From the NCBI RefSeq assembly GCF_048569485.1, contig NW_027442054.1:1-64000 (forward strand): a stretch of DNA of 64,000 bases. Reading direction: 5' to 3'. Below are positions 34,369 to 49,700 of the stretch, piece after piece. Position numbers and translations under genes: made by a program. The DNA is from Anomaloglossus baeobatrachus (taxonomy: Eukaryota; Chordata; Amphibia; Anura; Aromobatidae). The notes below the pieces were generated by a model. It was not told where the DNA came from. It saw only the letters and a program-made list of their open reading frames with translations, and ran no database searches. Position 1 is the stretch's first letter; the number at the start of each line of letters is the position of its first letter.

Positions 34369-35150
34369 TCACCTCTGTTTATAAAACCCCGTAAATAAAA
34401 GGTCCTCGTTTATGCCAAAAGGGGCAAGACAGTTTAGTTGGAAAATCCAGGCCGATTCACGTCTAAGAAGATCCAGGGTGGTATTACCACCTCTGATGTT
34501 GGTTTGGATTCTTTCCAGTCCAAGAATCCTAATATTGGATGTCCTCCCGCCATGCTCCTTCAAGAAATGCATTGCCACTGATGATATCGGTTTTCCTTTT
34601 TCCAGGTCCGTTTTTGCTGTTCCAATAGTAGATAAATGCTGCTGGGTCCGTTTTCTGAGCTCTTGTCCCGTCTGTCCGACATATATTTTAGGGCATCCGC
34701 AAATGAGTGCATAGACCAAATTCTTAGTCCTACAATTGAAAAAAACCCTGAGGTCTCTGTAGGGATGGAAACAGAGTACAGAAAATTAGATCCCTAGCCA
34801 ACATAAGAGGGCAAATACTGCAATTTCCACAGGGATAGGAGCCTTCAACCAAAGAACCCCCATCTGTTCTTTTTGTGGGTCTGCAAAAATGACTAGCTGT
34901 AAGAGAGTCTTTGAGATTTCTTGCCCTCCTAGCCACCATGCCCGGCACGTCAGAAATATGCTTGGACAAAGCTGGTTCACTTTGCAAGATTCCCCAGTTT
35001 TTCTGTAATATAGGGCGCAAATCTGACCATTGATTATTATAAACAGTAATGACACTGGTCTTGTATTCTGCTCTGTTTTGACGGTCTTGTTTAGCTAGTA
35101 CATCTCTCCTTTCCCTGGACACAGAATGTTGAAAGGCCTGAGAAATTACC
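34369..35150 (-). pseudogene. Penelope-like protein remnant: linker plus GIY-YIG domain
   Basis: The 3' part (34369-34719) reads VYALICGCPKIYVGQTG then LRKRTQQH, a clear GIY-YIG endonuclease core with the following arginine, and ends with a SAWIFQLNCLAPFGINED segment typical of PLE C-termini. The 5' part (34730-35150) carries WSDLRPILQKNWGILQ and a CGNCSIC cysteine cluster, the region between the reverse transcriptase and the endonuclease. The two parts lie in different frames, so the gene is broken at least once, and the reverse transcriptase is absent. In an intact PLE the enzyme would nick target DNA and prime reverse transcription. Confidence 0.8.
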
Positions 35151-38100
35151 TTACACATTACCGATCACATTACACACACGGCTCCGCTCCCATTACACAC
35201 GCGGCTCCGCTCACATTACACACGCGGCTCCGCTCCCATTACACACGCGGCTCCGCTCCCATTACACACGCGGCTCCGCTCACATTACACACGCGGCTCC
35301 GCTCCCATTACACACGCGGCTCCGCTCCCATTACACACACGGCTCCGATCACATTACACACACGGCTCCGCTCACATTACACACACGGCTCCGATCACAT
35401 TACACACACGGCTCCGCTCACATTACACACACTGCTCCACTCACATTACACACACGGCTCCGATCACATTACACACACGGCTCCGCTCACATTACACACA
35501 CTGCTCCACTCACATTACACACACTGCTCCACTCACATTACACACACGGCTCCGATCACATTACACACACGGCTCCGCTCCCATTACACACACGGCTCCG
35601 CTCACATTACACACACTGCTCCACTCACATTACACACGCGGCTCCGCTCACATTACACACACGGCTCCGCTCCTCATAACACACACTGCTCCGCTCCCAT
35701 TACACACACGGCTCCGCTCCCATTACACACACGGCTCCGCTCCCATTACACACGCGGCTCCGCTCACATTACACACGGCTCCGCTCCCATTACACACGCG
35801 GCTCCGCTCCCATTACACACGCAGCTCCGCTCCCATTACACACGCGGCTCCGCTCCCATTACACACGCGGCTCCGCTCCCATTACACACGCGGCTCCGCT
35901 CCCATTACACACGCGGCTCCGCTCCCATTACACACGCGGCTCCGCTCCCATTACATACGCGGCTCCGCTCCCATTACACACACAGCTCCGCTCACATTAC
36001 ACACACTGCTCCGCTCACATTACACACACGGCTCCGCTCCCATTACACACACGGGTCCGATCACATTACACACACGGCTCCGCTCCCATTACACACACGG
36101 CTCCGCTCACATTACACACACGGCTCCGCTCCCATTACACACACGGCTCCGCTCTCATTACACACACGGCTCCGCTCCCATTACACACACAGCTCCGCTC
36201 CCATTACACACACGGCTCCGCTCACATTACACACACGGCTCCGCTCCCATTACACACACGGCTCCGCTCACATTACACACACGGCTCCGCTCCCATTACA
36301 CACGCGGCTCCGCTCACATTACACACACGGCTCCGCTCACATTACACACGCGGCTCCGATCACATTACACACACGGCTCCGATCACATTACACACACGGC
36401 TCCGCTCCCATTACACACACGGCTCCGATCACATTACACACACGGCTCCGCTCACATTACACACACGGCTCCGATCACATTACACACACGGCTCCGCTCC
36501 CATTACACACACGGCTCCGATCCCATTACACACACGGCTCCGCTCCTCATAACACACACGGCTCCGCTCACATTACACACACGGCTCCGATCACATTACA
36601 CACACGGCTCCGCTCCCATTACACACACGGCTCCGCTCCCATTACACACACGGCTCCGCTCCTCATAACACACACGGCTCCGCTCACATTACACACACGG
36701 CTCCGCTCCCATTACACACACGGCTCCGCTCCCATTACACACACGGCTCCGCTCCCATTACACACACGGCTCCGCTCACATTACACACACGGCTCCGCTC
36801 ACATTACACACACGGCTCCGATCCCATAACACACGCGGCTCCGCTCACATTACACACACGGGTCCGCTCACATTACACACACGGCTCCGCTCCCATTACA
36901 CACACGGCTCCGCTCACATTACACACACGGCTCCGCTCACATTACACACGCGGCTCCGCTCACATTACACACGCGGCTCCGATCACATTACACACACGGC
37001 TCCGCTCACATTACACACACGGCTCCGCTCCCATTACACACACGGCTCCGCTCCCATTACACACACGGCTCCGCTCCCATTACACACACGGCTCCGCTCC
37101 CATTACACACACGGCTCCGCTCCCATTACACACACGGCTCCGATCACATTACACACACGGCTCCGCTCCTCATAACACACACGGCTCCGCTCCCATTACA
37201 CACACGGCTCCGCTCCCATTACACACACGGCTCCGCTCCCATTACACACACGGCTCCGCTCACATTACACACACGGCTCCGCTCACATTACACACACGGC
37301 TCCGATCACATTACACACACGGCTCCGATCACATTACACACACGGCTCCGCTCACATTACACACACGGCTCCGATCACATTACACACACGGCTCCGATCA
37401 CATTACACACACGGCTCCAATCACATTACACACGGCTCCGCTCACATTACACACACGGCTCCGCTCACATTACACACACGGCTCCGATCACATTACACAC
37501 ACGGCTCCGCTCACATTACACACACGGCTCCGCTCCCATTACACACACGGCTCCAATCACATTACACACACGGCTCCGCTCACATTACACACACGGCTCC
37601 GCTCACATTACACACGCGGCTCCGCTCACATTACACACGCGGCTCCGCTCACATTACACACGCGGCTCCGCTCACATTACACACGCGGCTCCGCTCACAT
37701 TACACACGCGGCTCCGATCACATTACACACACGGCTCCGATCACATTACACACACGGCTCCGCTCACATTACACACACGGCTCCGCTCACATTACACACG
37801 CGGCTCCGATCACATTACACACACGGCTCCGATCACATTACACACACGGCTCCGCTCCCATTACACACACGGCTCCGATCCCATTACACACACGGCTCCG
37901 CTCCTCATAACACACACGGCTCCGCTCACATTACACACACGGCTCCGATCACATTACACACACGGCTCCGCTCCCATTACACACACGGCTCCGCTCCCAT
38001 TACACACACGGCTCCGCTCCTCATAACACACACGGCTCCGCTCACATTACACACACGGCTCCGCTCCCATTACACACACGGCTCCGCTCCCATTACACAC

Positions 38101-41100
38101 ACGGCTCCGCTCCCATTACACACACGGCTCCGCTCACATTACACACACGGCTCCGCTCACATTACACACACGGCTCCGATCCCATAACACACGCGGCTCC
38201 GCTCACATTACACACACGGGTCCGCTCACATTACACACACGGCTCCGCTCCCATTACACACACGGCTCCGCTCACATTACACACACGGCTCCGCTCCCAT
38301 TACACACACGGCTCCGCTCACATTACACACACGGCTCCGCTCCCATTACACACACGGCTCCGCTCCCATTACACACACGGCTCCGCTCCCATTACACACA
38401 CGGCTCCGCTCCCATTACACACACGGCTCCGATCACATTACACACACGGCTCCGCTCACATTACACACGCGGCTCCGCTCACATTACACACGCGGCTCCG
38501 ATCACATTACACACACGGCTCCGCTCACATTACACACACGGCTCCGCTCACATTACACACGCGGCTCCGCTCACATTACACACGCGGCTCCGCTTACATT
38601 ACACACGCGGCTCCGCTCCCATTACACACGCGGCTCCGCTCCCATTACACACGCGGCTCCGCTCACATTACACACACGGCTCCGCTCCCATTACACACAC
38701 GGCTCCGCTCACATTACACACACGGCTCCGCTCCCATTACACACACGGCTCCGCTCACATTACACACACGGCTCCGCTCCCATTACACACACGGCTCCGC
38801 TCCCATTACACACACGGCTCCGCTCCCATTACACACACGGCTCCGCTCCCATTACACACACGGCTCCGATCACATTACACACGCGGCTCCGCTCACATTA
38901 CACACGCGGCTCCGCTCACATTACACACGCGGCTCCGATCACATTACACACACGGCTCCGCTCACATTACACACACGGCTCCGCTCACATTACACACACG
39001 GCTCCGCTCACATTACACACGCGGCTCCGCTCACATTACACACGCGGCTCCGCTCCCATTACACACACGGCTCCGCTCACATTACACACGCGGCTCCGAT
39101 CACATTACACACACGGCTCCGCTCCCATTACACACACGGCTCCGCTCACATTACACACACGGCTCCGCTCCCATTACACACACGGCTCCGATCACATTAC
39201 ACACACGGCTCCGCTCACATTACACACGCGGCTCCGCTCACATTACACACGCGGCTCCGATCACATTACACACACGGCTCCGCTCACATTACACACGCGG
39301 CTCCGCTCACATTACACACGCGGCTCCGCTCACATTACACACGCGGCTCCGCTCCCATTACACACGCGGCTCCGCTCACATTACACACGCGGCTCCGATC
39401 ACATTACACACACGGCTCCGCTCCCATTACACACACGGCTCCGCTCACATTACACACGCGGCTCCGCTCCCATTACACACACGGCTCCGCTCACATTACA
39501 CACGCGGCTCCGATCACATTACACACGCGGCTCCGCTCCCATTACACACGCGGCTCCGCTCACATTACACACGCGGCTCCGATCACATTACACACACGGC
39601 TCCGATCACATTACACACACGGGTCCGCTCACATTACACACACGGCTCCGCTCACATTACACACACGGCTCCAATCACATTACACACGCGGCTCCAATCA
39701 CATTACACACACGGCTCCGCTCCCATTACACACACGGCTCCGCTCACATTACACACGCGGCTCCAATCACATTACACACGCGGCTCCAATCACATTACAC
39801 ACACGGCTCCGCTCCCATTACACACACGGCTCCGCTCACATTACACACGCGGCTCCGATCACATTACACACGCGGCTCCGATCACATTACACACACGGCT
39901 CCGCTCCCATTACACACACGGCTCCGCTCCCATTACACACACGGCTCCGATCACATTACACACACGGCTCCGATCACATTACACACACGGCTCCGATCAC
40001 ATTACACACACGGCTCCGCTCACATTACACACACGGCTCCGCTCCCATTACACACACGGCTCCAATCACATTACACACGCGGCTCCAATCACATTACACA
40101 CGCGGCTCCGATCACATTACACACGCGGCTCCGCTCCCATTACACACGCGGCTCCGCTCACATTACACACGCGGCTCCGATCACATTACACACACGGCTC
40201 CGATCACATTACACACGCGGCTCCAATCACATTACACACACGGCTCCGCTCCCATTACACACACGGCTCCGCTCACATTACACACACGGCTCCGCTCACA
40301 TTACACACACGGCTCCGCTCACATTACACACACGGCTCCAATCACATTACACACGCGGCTCCAATCACATTACACACGCGGCTCCGATCACATTACACAC
40401 ACGGCTCCGATCACATTACACACGCGGCTCCAATCACATTACACACGCGGCTCCGCTCACATTACACACACGGCTCCAATCACATTACACACACGGCTCC
40501 GCTCACATTACACACACGGCTCCGCTCCCATTACACACACGGCTCCGCTCCCATTACACACACGGCTCCGATCACATTACACACACGGCTCCGATCACAT
40601 TACACACACGGCTCCGATCACATTACACACACGGCTCCCCTCACATTACACACACGGCTCCGCTCCCATTACACACACGGCTCCGATCACATTACACACG
40701 CGGCTCCGATCACATTACACACACGGCTCCGCTCCCATTACACACACGGCTCCGATCACATTACACACGCGGCTCCAATCACATTACACACGCGGCTCCA
40801 ATCACATTACACACACGGCTCCGCTCACATTACACACGCGCCTCCGCTCACATTACACACACGGCTCCGATCACATTACACACACGGCTCCAATCACATT
40901 ACACACACGGCTCCGCTCCCATTACACACACGGCTCCGCTCACATTACACACACGGCTCCGCTCACATTACACACACGGCTCCGCTCACATTACACACAC
41001 GGCTCCAATCACATTACACACGCGGCTCCAATCACATTACACACGCGGCTCCGATCACATTACACACACGGCTCCGATCACATTACACACGCGGCTCCAA

Positions 41101-44100
41101 TCACATTACACACGCGGCTCCGCTCACATTACACACACGGCTCCAATCACATTACACACACGGCTCCGCTCACATTACACACACGGCTCCGCTCCCATTA
41201 CACACACGGCTCCGCTCCCATTACACACACGGCTCCGATCACATTACACACACGGCTCCGATCACATTACACACACGGCTCCGATCACATTACACACACG
41301 GCTCCCCTCACATTACACACACGGCTCCGCTCCCATTACACACACGGCTCCGATCACATTACACACGCGGCTCCGATCCCATTACACACACGGCTCCGCT
41401 CCTCATAACACACACGGCTCCGCTCACATTACACACACGGCTCCGATCACATTACACACACGGCTCCGCTCCCATTACACACACGGCTCCGCTCCCATTA
41501 CACACACGGCTCCGCTCCTCATAACACACACGGCTCCGCTCACATTACACACACGGCTCCGCTCCCATTACACACACGGCTCCGCTCCCATTACACACAC
41601 GGCTCCGCTCCCATTACACACACGGCTCCGCTCACATTACACACACGGCTCCGCTCACATTACACACACGGCTCCGATCCCATAACACACGCGGCTCCGC
41701 TCACATTACACACACGGGTCCGCTCACATTACACACACGGCTCCGCTCCCATTACACACACGGCTCCGCTCACATTACACACACGGCTCCGCTCCCATTA
41801 CACACACGGCTCCGCTCACATTACACACACGGCTCCGCTCCCATTACACACACGGCTCCGCTCCCATTACACACACGGCTCCGCTCCCATTACACACACG
41901 GCTCCGCTCCCATTACACACACGGCTCCGATCACATTACACACACGGCTCCGCTCACATTACACACGCGGCTCCGCTCACATTACACACGCGGCTCCGAT
42001 CACATTACACACACGGCTCCGCTCACATTACACACACGGCTCCGCTCACATTACACACGCGGCTCCGCTCACATTACACACGCGGCTCCGCTTACATTAC
42101 ACACGCGGCTCCGCTCCCATTACACACGCGGCTCCGCTCCCATTACACACGCGGCTCCGCTCACATTACACACACGGCTCCGCTCCCATTACACACACGG
42201 CTCCGCTCACATTACACACACGGCTCCGCTCCCATTACACACACGGCTCCGCTCACATTACACACACGGCTCCGCTCCCATTACACACACGGCTCCGCTC
42301 CCATTACACACACGGCTCCGCTCCCATTACACACACGGCTCCGCTCCCATTACACACACGGCTCCGATCACATTACACACGCGGCTCCGCTCACATTACA
42401 CACGCGGCTCCGCTCACATTACACACGCGGCTCCGATCACATTACACACACGGCTCCGCTCACATTACACACACGGCTCCGCTCACATTACACACACGGC
42501 TCCGCTCACATTACACACGCGGCTCCGCTCACATTACACACGCGGCTCCGCTCCCATTACACACACGGCTCCGCTCACATTACACACGCGGCTCCGATCA
42601 CATTACACACACGGCTCCGCTCCCATTACACACACGGCTCCGCTCACATTACACACACGGCTCCGCTCCCATTACACACACGGCTCCGATCACATTACAC
42701 ACACGGCTCCGCTCACATTACACACGCGGCTCCGCTCACATTACACACGCGGCTCCGATCACATTACACACACGGCTCCGCTCACATTACACACGCGGCT
42801 CCGCTCACATTACACACGCGGCTCCGCTCACATTACACACGCGGCTCCGCTCCCATTACACACGCGGCTCCGCTCACATTACACACGCGGCTCCGATCAC
42901 ATTACACACACGGCTCCGCTCCCATTACACACACGGCTCCGCTCACATTACACACGCGGCTCCGCTCCCATTACACACACGGCTCCGCTCACATTACACA
43001 CGCGGCTCCGATCACATTACACACGCGGCTCCGCTCCCATTACACACGCGGCTCCGCTCACATTACACACGCGGCTCCGATCACATTACACACACGGCTC
43101 CGATCACATTACACACACGGGTCCGCTCACATTACACACACGGCTCCGCTCACATTACACACACGGCTCCAATCACATTACACACGCGGCTCCAATCACA
43201 TTACACACACGGCTCCGCTCCCATTACACACACGGCTCCGCTCACATTACACACGCGGCTCCAATCACATTACACACGCGGCTCCAATCACATTACACAC
43301 ACGGCTCCGCTCCCATTACACACACGGCTCCGCTCACATTACACACGCGGCTCCGATCACATTACACACGCGGCTCCGATCACATTACACACACGGCTCC
43401 GCTCCCATTACACACACGGCTCCGCTCCCATTACACACACGGCTCCGATCACATTACACACACGGCTCCGATCACATTACACACACGGCTCCGATCACAT
43501 TACACACACGGCTCCGCTCACATTACACACACGGCTCCGCTCCCATTACACACACGGCTCCAATCACATTACACACGCGGCTCCAATCACATTACACACG
43601 CGGCTCCGATCACATTACACACGCGGCTCCGCTCCCATTACACACGCGGCTCCGCTCACATTACACACGCGGCTCCGATCACATTACACACACGGCTCCG
43701 ATCACATTACACACGCGGCTCCAATCACATTACACACACGGCTCCGCTCCCATTACACACACGGCTCCGCTCACATTACACACACGGCTCCGCTCACATT
43801 ACACACACGGCTCCGCTCACATTACACACACGGCTCCAATCACATTACACACGCGGCTCCAATCACATTACACACGCGGCTCCGATCACATTACACACAC
43901 GGCTCCGATCACATTACACACGCGGCTCCAATCACATTACACACGCGGCTCCGCTCACATTACACACACGGCTCCAATCACATTACACACACGGCTCCGC
44001 TCACATTACACACACGGCTCCGCTCCCATTACACACACGGCTCCGCTCCCATTACACACACGGCTCCGATCACATTACACACACGGCTCCGATCACATTA

Positions 44101-46433
44101 CACACACGGCTCCGATCACATTACACACACGGCTCCCCTCACATTACACACACGGCTCCGCTCCCATTACACACACGGCTCCGATCACATTACACACGCG
44201 GCTCCGATCACATTACACACACGGCTCCGCTCCCATTACACACACGGCTCCGATCACATTACACACGCGGCTCCAATCACATTACACACGCGGCTCCAAT
44301 CACATTACACACACGGCTCCGCTCACATTACACACGCGCCTCCGCTCACATTACACACACGGCTCCGATCACATTACACACACGGCTCCAATCACATTAC
44401 ACACACGGCTCCGCTCCCATTACACACACGGCTCCGCTCACATTACACACACGGCTCCGCTCACATTACACACACGGCTCCGCTCACATTACACACACGG
44501 CTCCAATCACATTACACACGCGGCTCCAATCACATTACACACGCGGCTCCGATCACATTACACACACGGCTCCGATCACATTACACACGCGGCTCCAATC
44601 ACATTACACACGCGGCTCCGCTCACATTACACACACGGCTCCAATCACATTACACACACGGCTCCGCTCACATTACACACACGGCTCCGCTCCCATTACA
44701 CACACGGCTCCGCTCCCATTACACACACGGCTCCGATCACATTACACACACGGCTCCGATCACATTACACACACGGCTCCGATCACATTACACACACGGC
44801 TCCCCTCACATTACACACACGGCTCCGCTCCCATTACACACACGGCTCCGATCACATTACACACGCGGCTCCGATCACATTACACACACGGCTCCGCTCC
44901 CATTACACACACGGCTCCGATCACATTACACACGCGGCTCCAATCACATTACACACGCGGCTCCAATCACATTACACACACGGCTCCGCTCACATTACAC
45001 ACGCGGCTCCAATCACATTACACACACGGCTCCAATCACATTACACACGCGGCTCCGCTCACATTACACACACGGCTCCAATCACATTACACACACGGCT
45101 CCGCTCCCATTACACACACGGCTCCGATCACATTACACACGCGGCTCCGATCACATTACACACACGGCTCCGCTCCCATTACACACACGGCTCCGATCAC
45201 ATTACACACGCGGCTCCAATCACATTACACACGCGGCTCCAATCACATTACACACACGGCTCCGCTCACATTACACACGCGGCTCCAATCACATTACACA
45301 CACGGCTCCAATCACATTACACACGCGGCTCCGCTCACATTACACACACGGCTCCGCTCACATTACACACACGCGGCTCCGCTCACATTACACACACGGC
45401 TCCGATCACATTACACACACGGCTCCGATCACATTACACACACGGCTCCGCTCCCATTACACACACGGCTCCGATCACATTACACACGCGGCTCCGCTCA
45501 CATTACACACACGCCTCCGCTCCCATTACACACACGGCTCCGCTCACATTACACACACGGCTCCGCTCACATTACACACACGCGGCTCCGCTCACATTAC
45601 ACACACGGCTCCGATCACATTACACACACGGCTCCGATCACATTACACACACGGCTCCGCTCCCATTACACACACGGCTCCGATCACATTACACACGCGG
45701 CTCCGCTCACATTACACACACACGGCTCCAATCACATTACACACACGGCTCCAATCACATTACACACACGGCTCCAATCACATTACACACACGGCTCCGC
45801 TCACATTACACACACGGCTCCGCTCACATTACACACACGGCTCCGCTCACATTACACACACGGCTCCGCTCACATTACACACACGGCTCCGCTCACATTA
45901 CACACACGGCTCCGATCCCATAACACACGCGGCTCCGCTCACATTACACACACGGCTCCGATCACATTACACACACGGCTCCGCTCACATTACACACACG
46001 GCTCCAATCACATTACACACGCGGCTCCAATCACATTACACACGCGGCTCCAATCACATTACACACGCGGCTCCAATCACATTACACACGCGGCTCCAAT
46101 CACATTACACACGCGGCTCCAATCACATTACACACACGGCTCCAATCACATTACACACGCGGCTCCAATCACATTACACACACGGCTCCGCTCACATTAC
46201 ACACACGGCTCCGATCCCATAACACACGCGGCTCCGCTCACATTACACACACGGCTCCGATCACATTACACACACGGCTCCGCTCACATTACACACACGG
46301 CTCCAATCACATTACACACGCGGCTCCAATCACATTACACACGCGGCTCCAATCACATTACACACGCGGCTCCAATCACATTACACACACGGCTCCAATC
46401 ACATTACACACGCGGCTCCGCTCCTCATAACAC
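35150..46433. repeat. 22-bp satellite array
   Basis: About 510 units of 22 bp, mostly CATTACACACACGGCTCCGCTC. The common variable sites are GCTC/GATC/AATC, CCATT/ACATT and ACACACGG/ACACGCGG, with rarer CTCATAAC units. The array starts inside the truncated PLE and stops just before the right-hand promoter. The first about 1.7 kb is open in all phases (567-residue THGSAPI-type frame) purely because the unit lacks stops. Units alternate CpG-rich (ACGCGGCTCCG) and CpG-poorer forms. Confidence 0.97.
37860..44900. repeat. About 3.5-kb higher-order duplication within the 22-bp array
   Basis: Rare unit variants recur in the same order about 3497-3499 bp apart: GATCCCATAAC at 38178 and 41675, GCTTACATT at 38592 and 42089, CGCGCCTCCG near 40836 and 44335. 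Within each copy a roughly 670-bp sub-block marked by GGCTCCCCTC (about 40636 and 41303; 44135 and 44805) is also duplicated. Few differences separate the copies, so the event looks recent. Confidence 0.8.
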
Positions 46434-46439
46434 CTACCG

Positions 46440-46554
46440 CTCTGCTCCATCCTCCCACACACACTGAGCATAGCCTCTGATCATGTGACTGATCACATGA
46501 CGGTGACATCACACAGGTCCTGTGAGCACAGGCAGTATCGGCTCTGAGGTGGAG
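46440..46554 (+). promoter_or_regulatory. Likely promoter and exon 1 of a rightward gene
   Basis: Unique sequence between the two satellites. It holds an exact inverted repeat TCATGTGA-CTGA-TCACATGA (46481-46500) of E-box/M-box type, a CRE-like TGACATCA (46504-46511), and GGCTCTGAGGTGGAG followed by GTCAGT, a plausible splice donor with GT at 46555-46556. The order CGGTGACRTCA, GCTCTGAG, GGAG, GT also occurs on the minus strand at 11416-11489. There are no GC boxes here, unlike the left copy. The exon start is undefined. Confidence 0.5.
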
Positions 46555-46799
46555 GTCAGTGCATGTTCTCCTCACCCCGAACTACAGGAGAGCGACAGAC
46601 CCCGCACTACACATGGGGGAGAGAGAGCGACAGACCCCGCACTACACATGAGGGAGAGAGAGCGACAGACCCCGCACTACACATGGAAGAGAGAGCGACA
46701 GACCCCGCACTACACATGAGGGAGAGAGAGCGACAGACCCCGCACTACACATGAGGAGAGAGAGAGACAGACCCCGCACTACACATGGGGGAGAGAGCG

Positions 46800-49700
46800 A
46801 CAGACCCCGCACTACACATGAGGGAGAGAGAGCGACAGACCCCGCACTACACATGAGGGAGAGAGAGAGACAGACCCCGCACTACACATGGGGGAGAGAG
46901 CGACAGACCCTGCACTACACATGAGGGAGAGAGAGCGACAGACCCCGCACTACACATGAGGGAGAGAGAGAGACAGACCCCGCACTACACATGGGGGAGA
47001 GAGCGACAGACCCTGCACTACACATGAGGGAGAGAGAGCGACAGACCCCGCACTACACATGAGGGAGAGAGAGCGACAGACCCCGCACTACACATGAGGG
47101 AGAGAGAGCGACAGACCCCGCACTACACATGAGGGAGAGAGAGCGACAGACCCCGCACTACACATGAGGGAGAGAGAGCGACAGACCCCGCACTACACAT
47201 GGGGGAGAGAGAGCGACAGACCCCGCACTACACATGAGGGAGAGAGAGCGACAGACCCCGCACTACACATGAGGGAGAGAGAGAGACAGACCCCGCACTA
47301 CACATGAGGGGGAGAGAGTGCGACAGACCCCGCACTATACATGAGGGAGAGAGCGACAGACCCCGCACTACACATGGGGGAGAGAGAGCGACAGACCCCG
47401 CATTACACATGAGGGAGAGAGAGCGACAGACCCCGCACTACACATGAGGGAGAGAGAGCGACAGACCCCGCACTACACATGGAGGAGAGAGAGCGACAGA
47501 CCCCGCACTACACATGAGGGAGAGAGAGAGACAGACCCCGCACTACACATGAGGGAGAGAGAGCGACAGACCCCGCACTACACATGGGGGAGAGAGCGAC
47601 AGACCCCGCACTACACATGGGGGAGAGAGCGACAGACCCCGCACTACACATGGGGGAGAGAGCGACAGACCCCGCACTACACATGAGGGAGAGAGAGCGA
47701 CAGACCCCGCACTACACATGAGGGAGAGAGAGCGACAGACCCCGCACTACACATGAGGGAGAGAGAGCGACAGACCCCGCACTACACATGGGGGAGAGAG
47801 CGACAGACCCCGCACTACACATGGGGGAGAGAGCGACAGACCCCGCACTACACATGGGGGAGAGAGAGCGACAGACCCCGGACTACACATGAGGGAGAGA
47901 GACAGACCCCGCACTACACATGAGGGGGAGAGAGCGACAGACCCCGCACTACACATGGGGGAGAGAGCGACAGACCCCGCACTACACATGAGGGAGAGAG
48001 CGACAGACCCCGCACTACACATGGGGGAGAGAGAGCGACAGACCCCGCACTACACATGAGGGAGAGAGAGCGACAGACCCCGCACTACACATCGGGGGGG
48101 AGAGAGCGACAGACCCCGCACTACACATGAGGGAGAGAGAGAGCGACAGACCCCGCACTACACATGAGGGAGAGAGAGAGAGACCCCAGACTACACATGA
48201 GGGAGAGAGAGCGACAGACCCCGCACTACACATGGGGGAGAGAGCGACAGACCCCGCACTACACATGAGGGAGAGAGAGCGACAGACCCCGCACTACACA
48301 TGAGGGAGAGAGAGCGACAGACCCCGCACTACACATGAGGGAGAGAGAGCGACAGACCCCGCACTACACATGAGGAAGAGAGAGAATGACAGACCCCGCA
48401 CTACTCATGAGGGAGAGAGAGCGACAGACCCCGCACTACACATGAGGGAGAGAGCGACAGACCCCGCACTACACATGGGGGAGAGAGAGCGACAGACCCC
48501 GCACTACACATGAGGGAGAGAGAGAGCGACAGACCCCGCACTACACATGAGGGGGAGAGAGCGACAGACCCCGCACTACACATGAGGGAGAGAGAGCGAC
48601 AGACCCTGCACTACACATGAGGGAGAGAGAGCGACAGACCCCGCACTACACATGAGGGAGAGAGCGACAGACCCCGCACTACACATGAGGGAGAGAGAGT
48701 GACAGACCCCGCACTACACATGAGGGAGAGAGCGACAGACCCCGCACTACACATGAGGGAGAGAGAGCGACAGCCCCCGCACTACACATGAGGGAGAGAG
48801 AGTGACAGACCCCGCACTACACATGAGGGAGAGAGAGCGAAAGACCCCGCACTACACATGAGGGAGAGAGAGCGACAGACCCCGCACTACACATGAGGAG
48901 AGAGAGCGACAGACCCCGCACTACACATGAGGGAGAGAGAGCGACAGACCCCGCACTACACATGAGGGAGAGAGAGTGACAGACCCCGCACTACACATGG
49001 GAGAGAGAGCGACAGACCCCGCACTACACATGAGGGAGAGAGCGACAGACCCCGCACTACACATGGGAGAGAGAGAGCGACAGACCCCGCACTACACATG
49101 AGGGAGAGAGCGACAGACCCCGCACTACACATGGGGGAGAGAGAGCGACAGACCCCGCACTACACATGGAGGAGAGAGAGCGACAGACCCCGCACTACAC
49201 ATGAGGGAGAGAGAGCGACAGACCCCGCACTACACATGGGGGAGAGAGAGTGACAGACCCCGCACTACACATGGAGGAGAGAGAGAGCGACAGACCCCGC
49301 ACTACACATGGGGGAGAGAGAGAGCGACAGACCCGCACTACACATGGAGGAGAGAGAGACAGACCCCGCACTACACATGGGGAGAGAGCGCGACAGACCC
49401 CGCACTACACATGAGGGAGAGAGAGCGACAGACCCCGCACTACACATGAGGGAGAGAGAGAGACAGACCCCGCACTACACATGGGGGAGAGAGCGACAGA
49501 CCCCGCACTACACATGAGGGAGAGAGAGCGACAGACCCCGCACTACACATGAGGGAGAGAGAGAGACAGACCCCGCACTACACATGGGGGAGAGAGCGAC
49601 AGACCCTGCACTACACATGAGGGAGAGAGAGCGACAGACCCCGCACTACACATGAGGGAGAGAGAGAGACAGACCCCGCACTACACATGGGGGAGAGAGC

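Larger units (their letters stand above)
33190..35150 (-). mobile_element. Penelope-like element, truncated, family 1
   Basis: Minus-strand coding remnant at 34369-35150, then about 630 bp of non-coding sequence ending in a hammerhead-like motif. The 5' part (reverse transcriptase and N-terminus) is missing because the copy stops at 35150, where the 22-bp satellite starts. The protein differs clearly from the PLE at 61624-64000, so two families are present. Confidence 0.75.

Noticed and set aside
35126-36829. 567-residue Thr/His-rich open frame
   Set aside because: Entirely the 22-bp satellite (66-bp codon period) plus a few bases of PLE remnant. It has no start context, composition reason or conservation, and stops appear once units vary.
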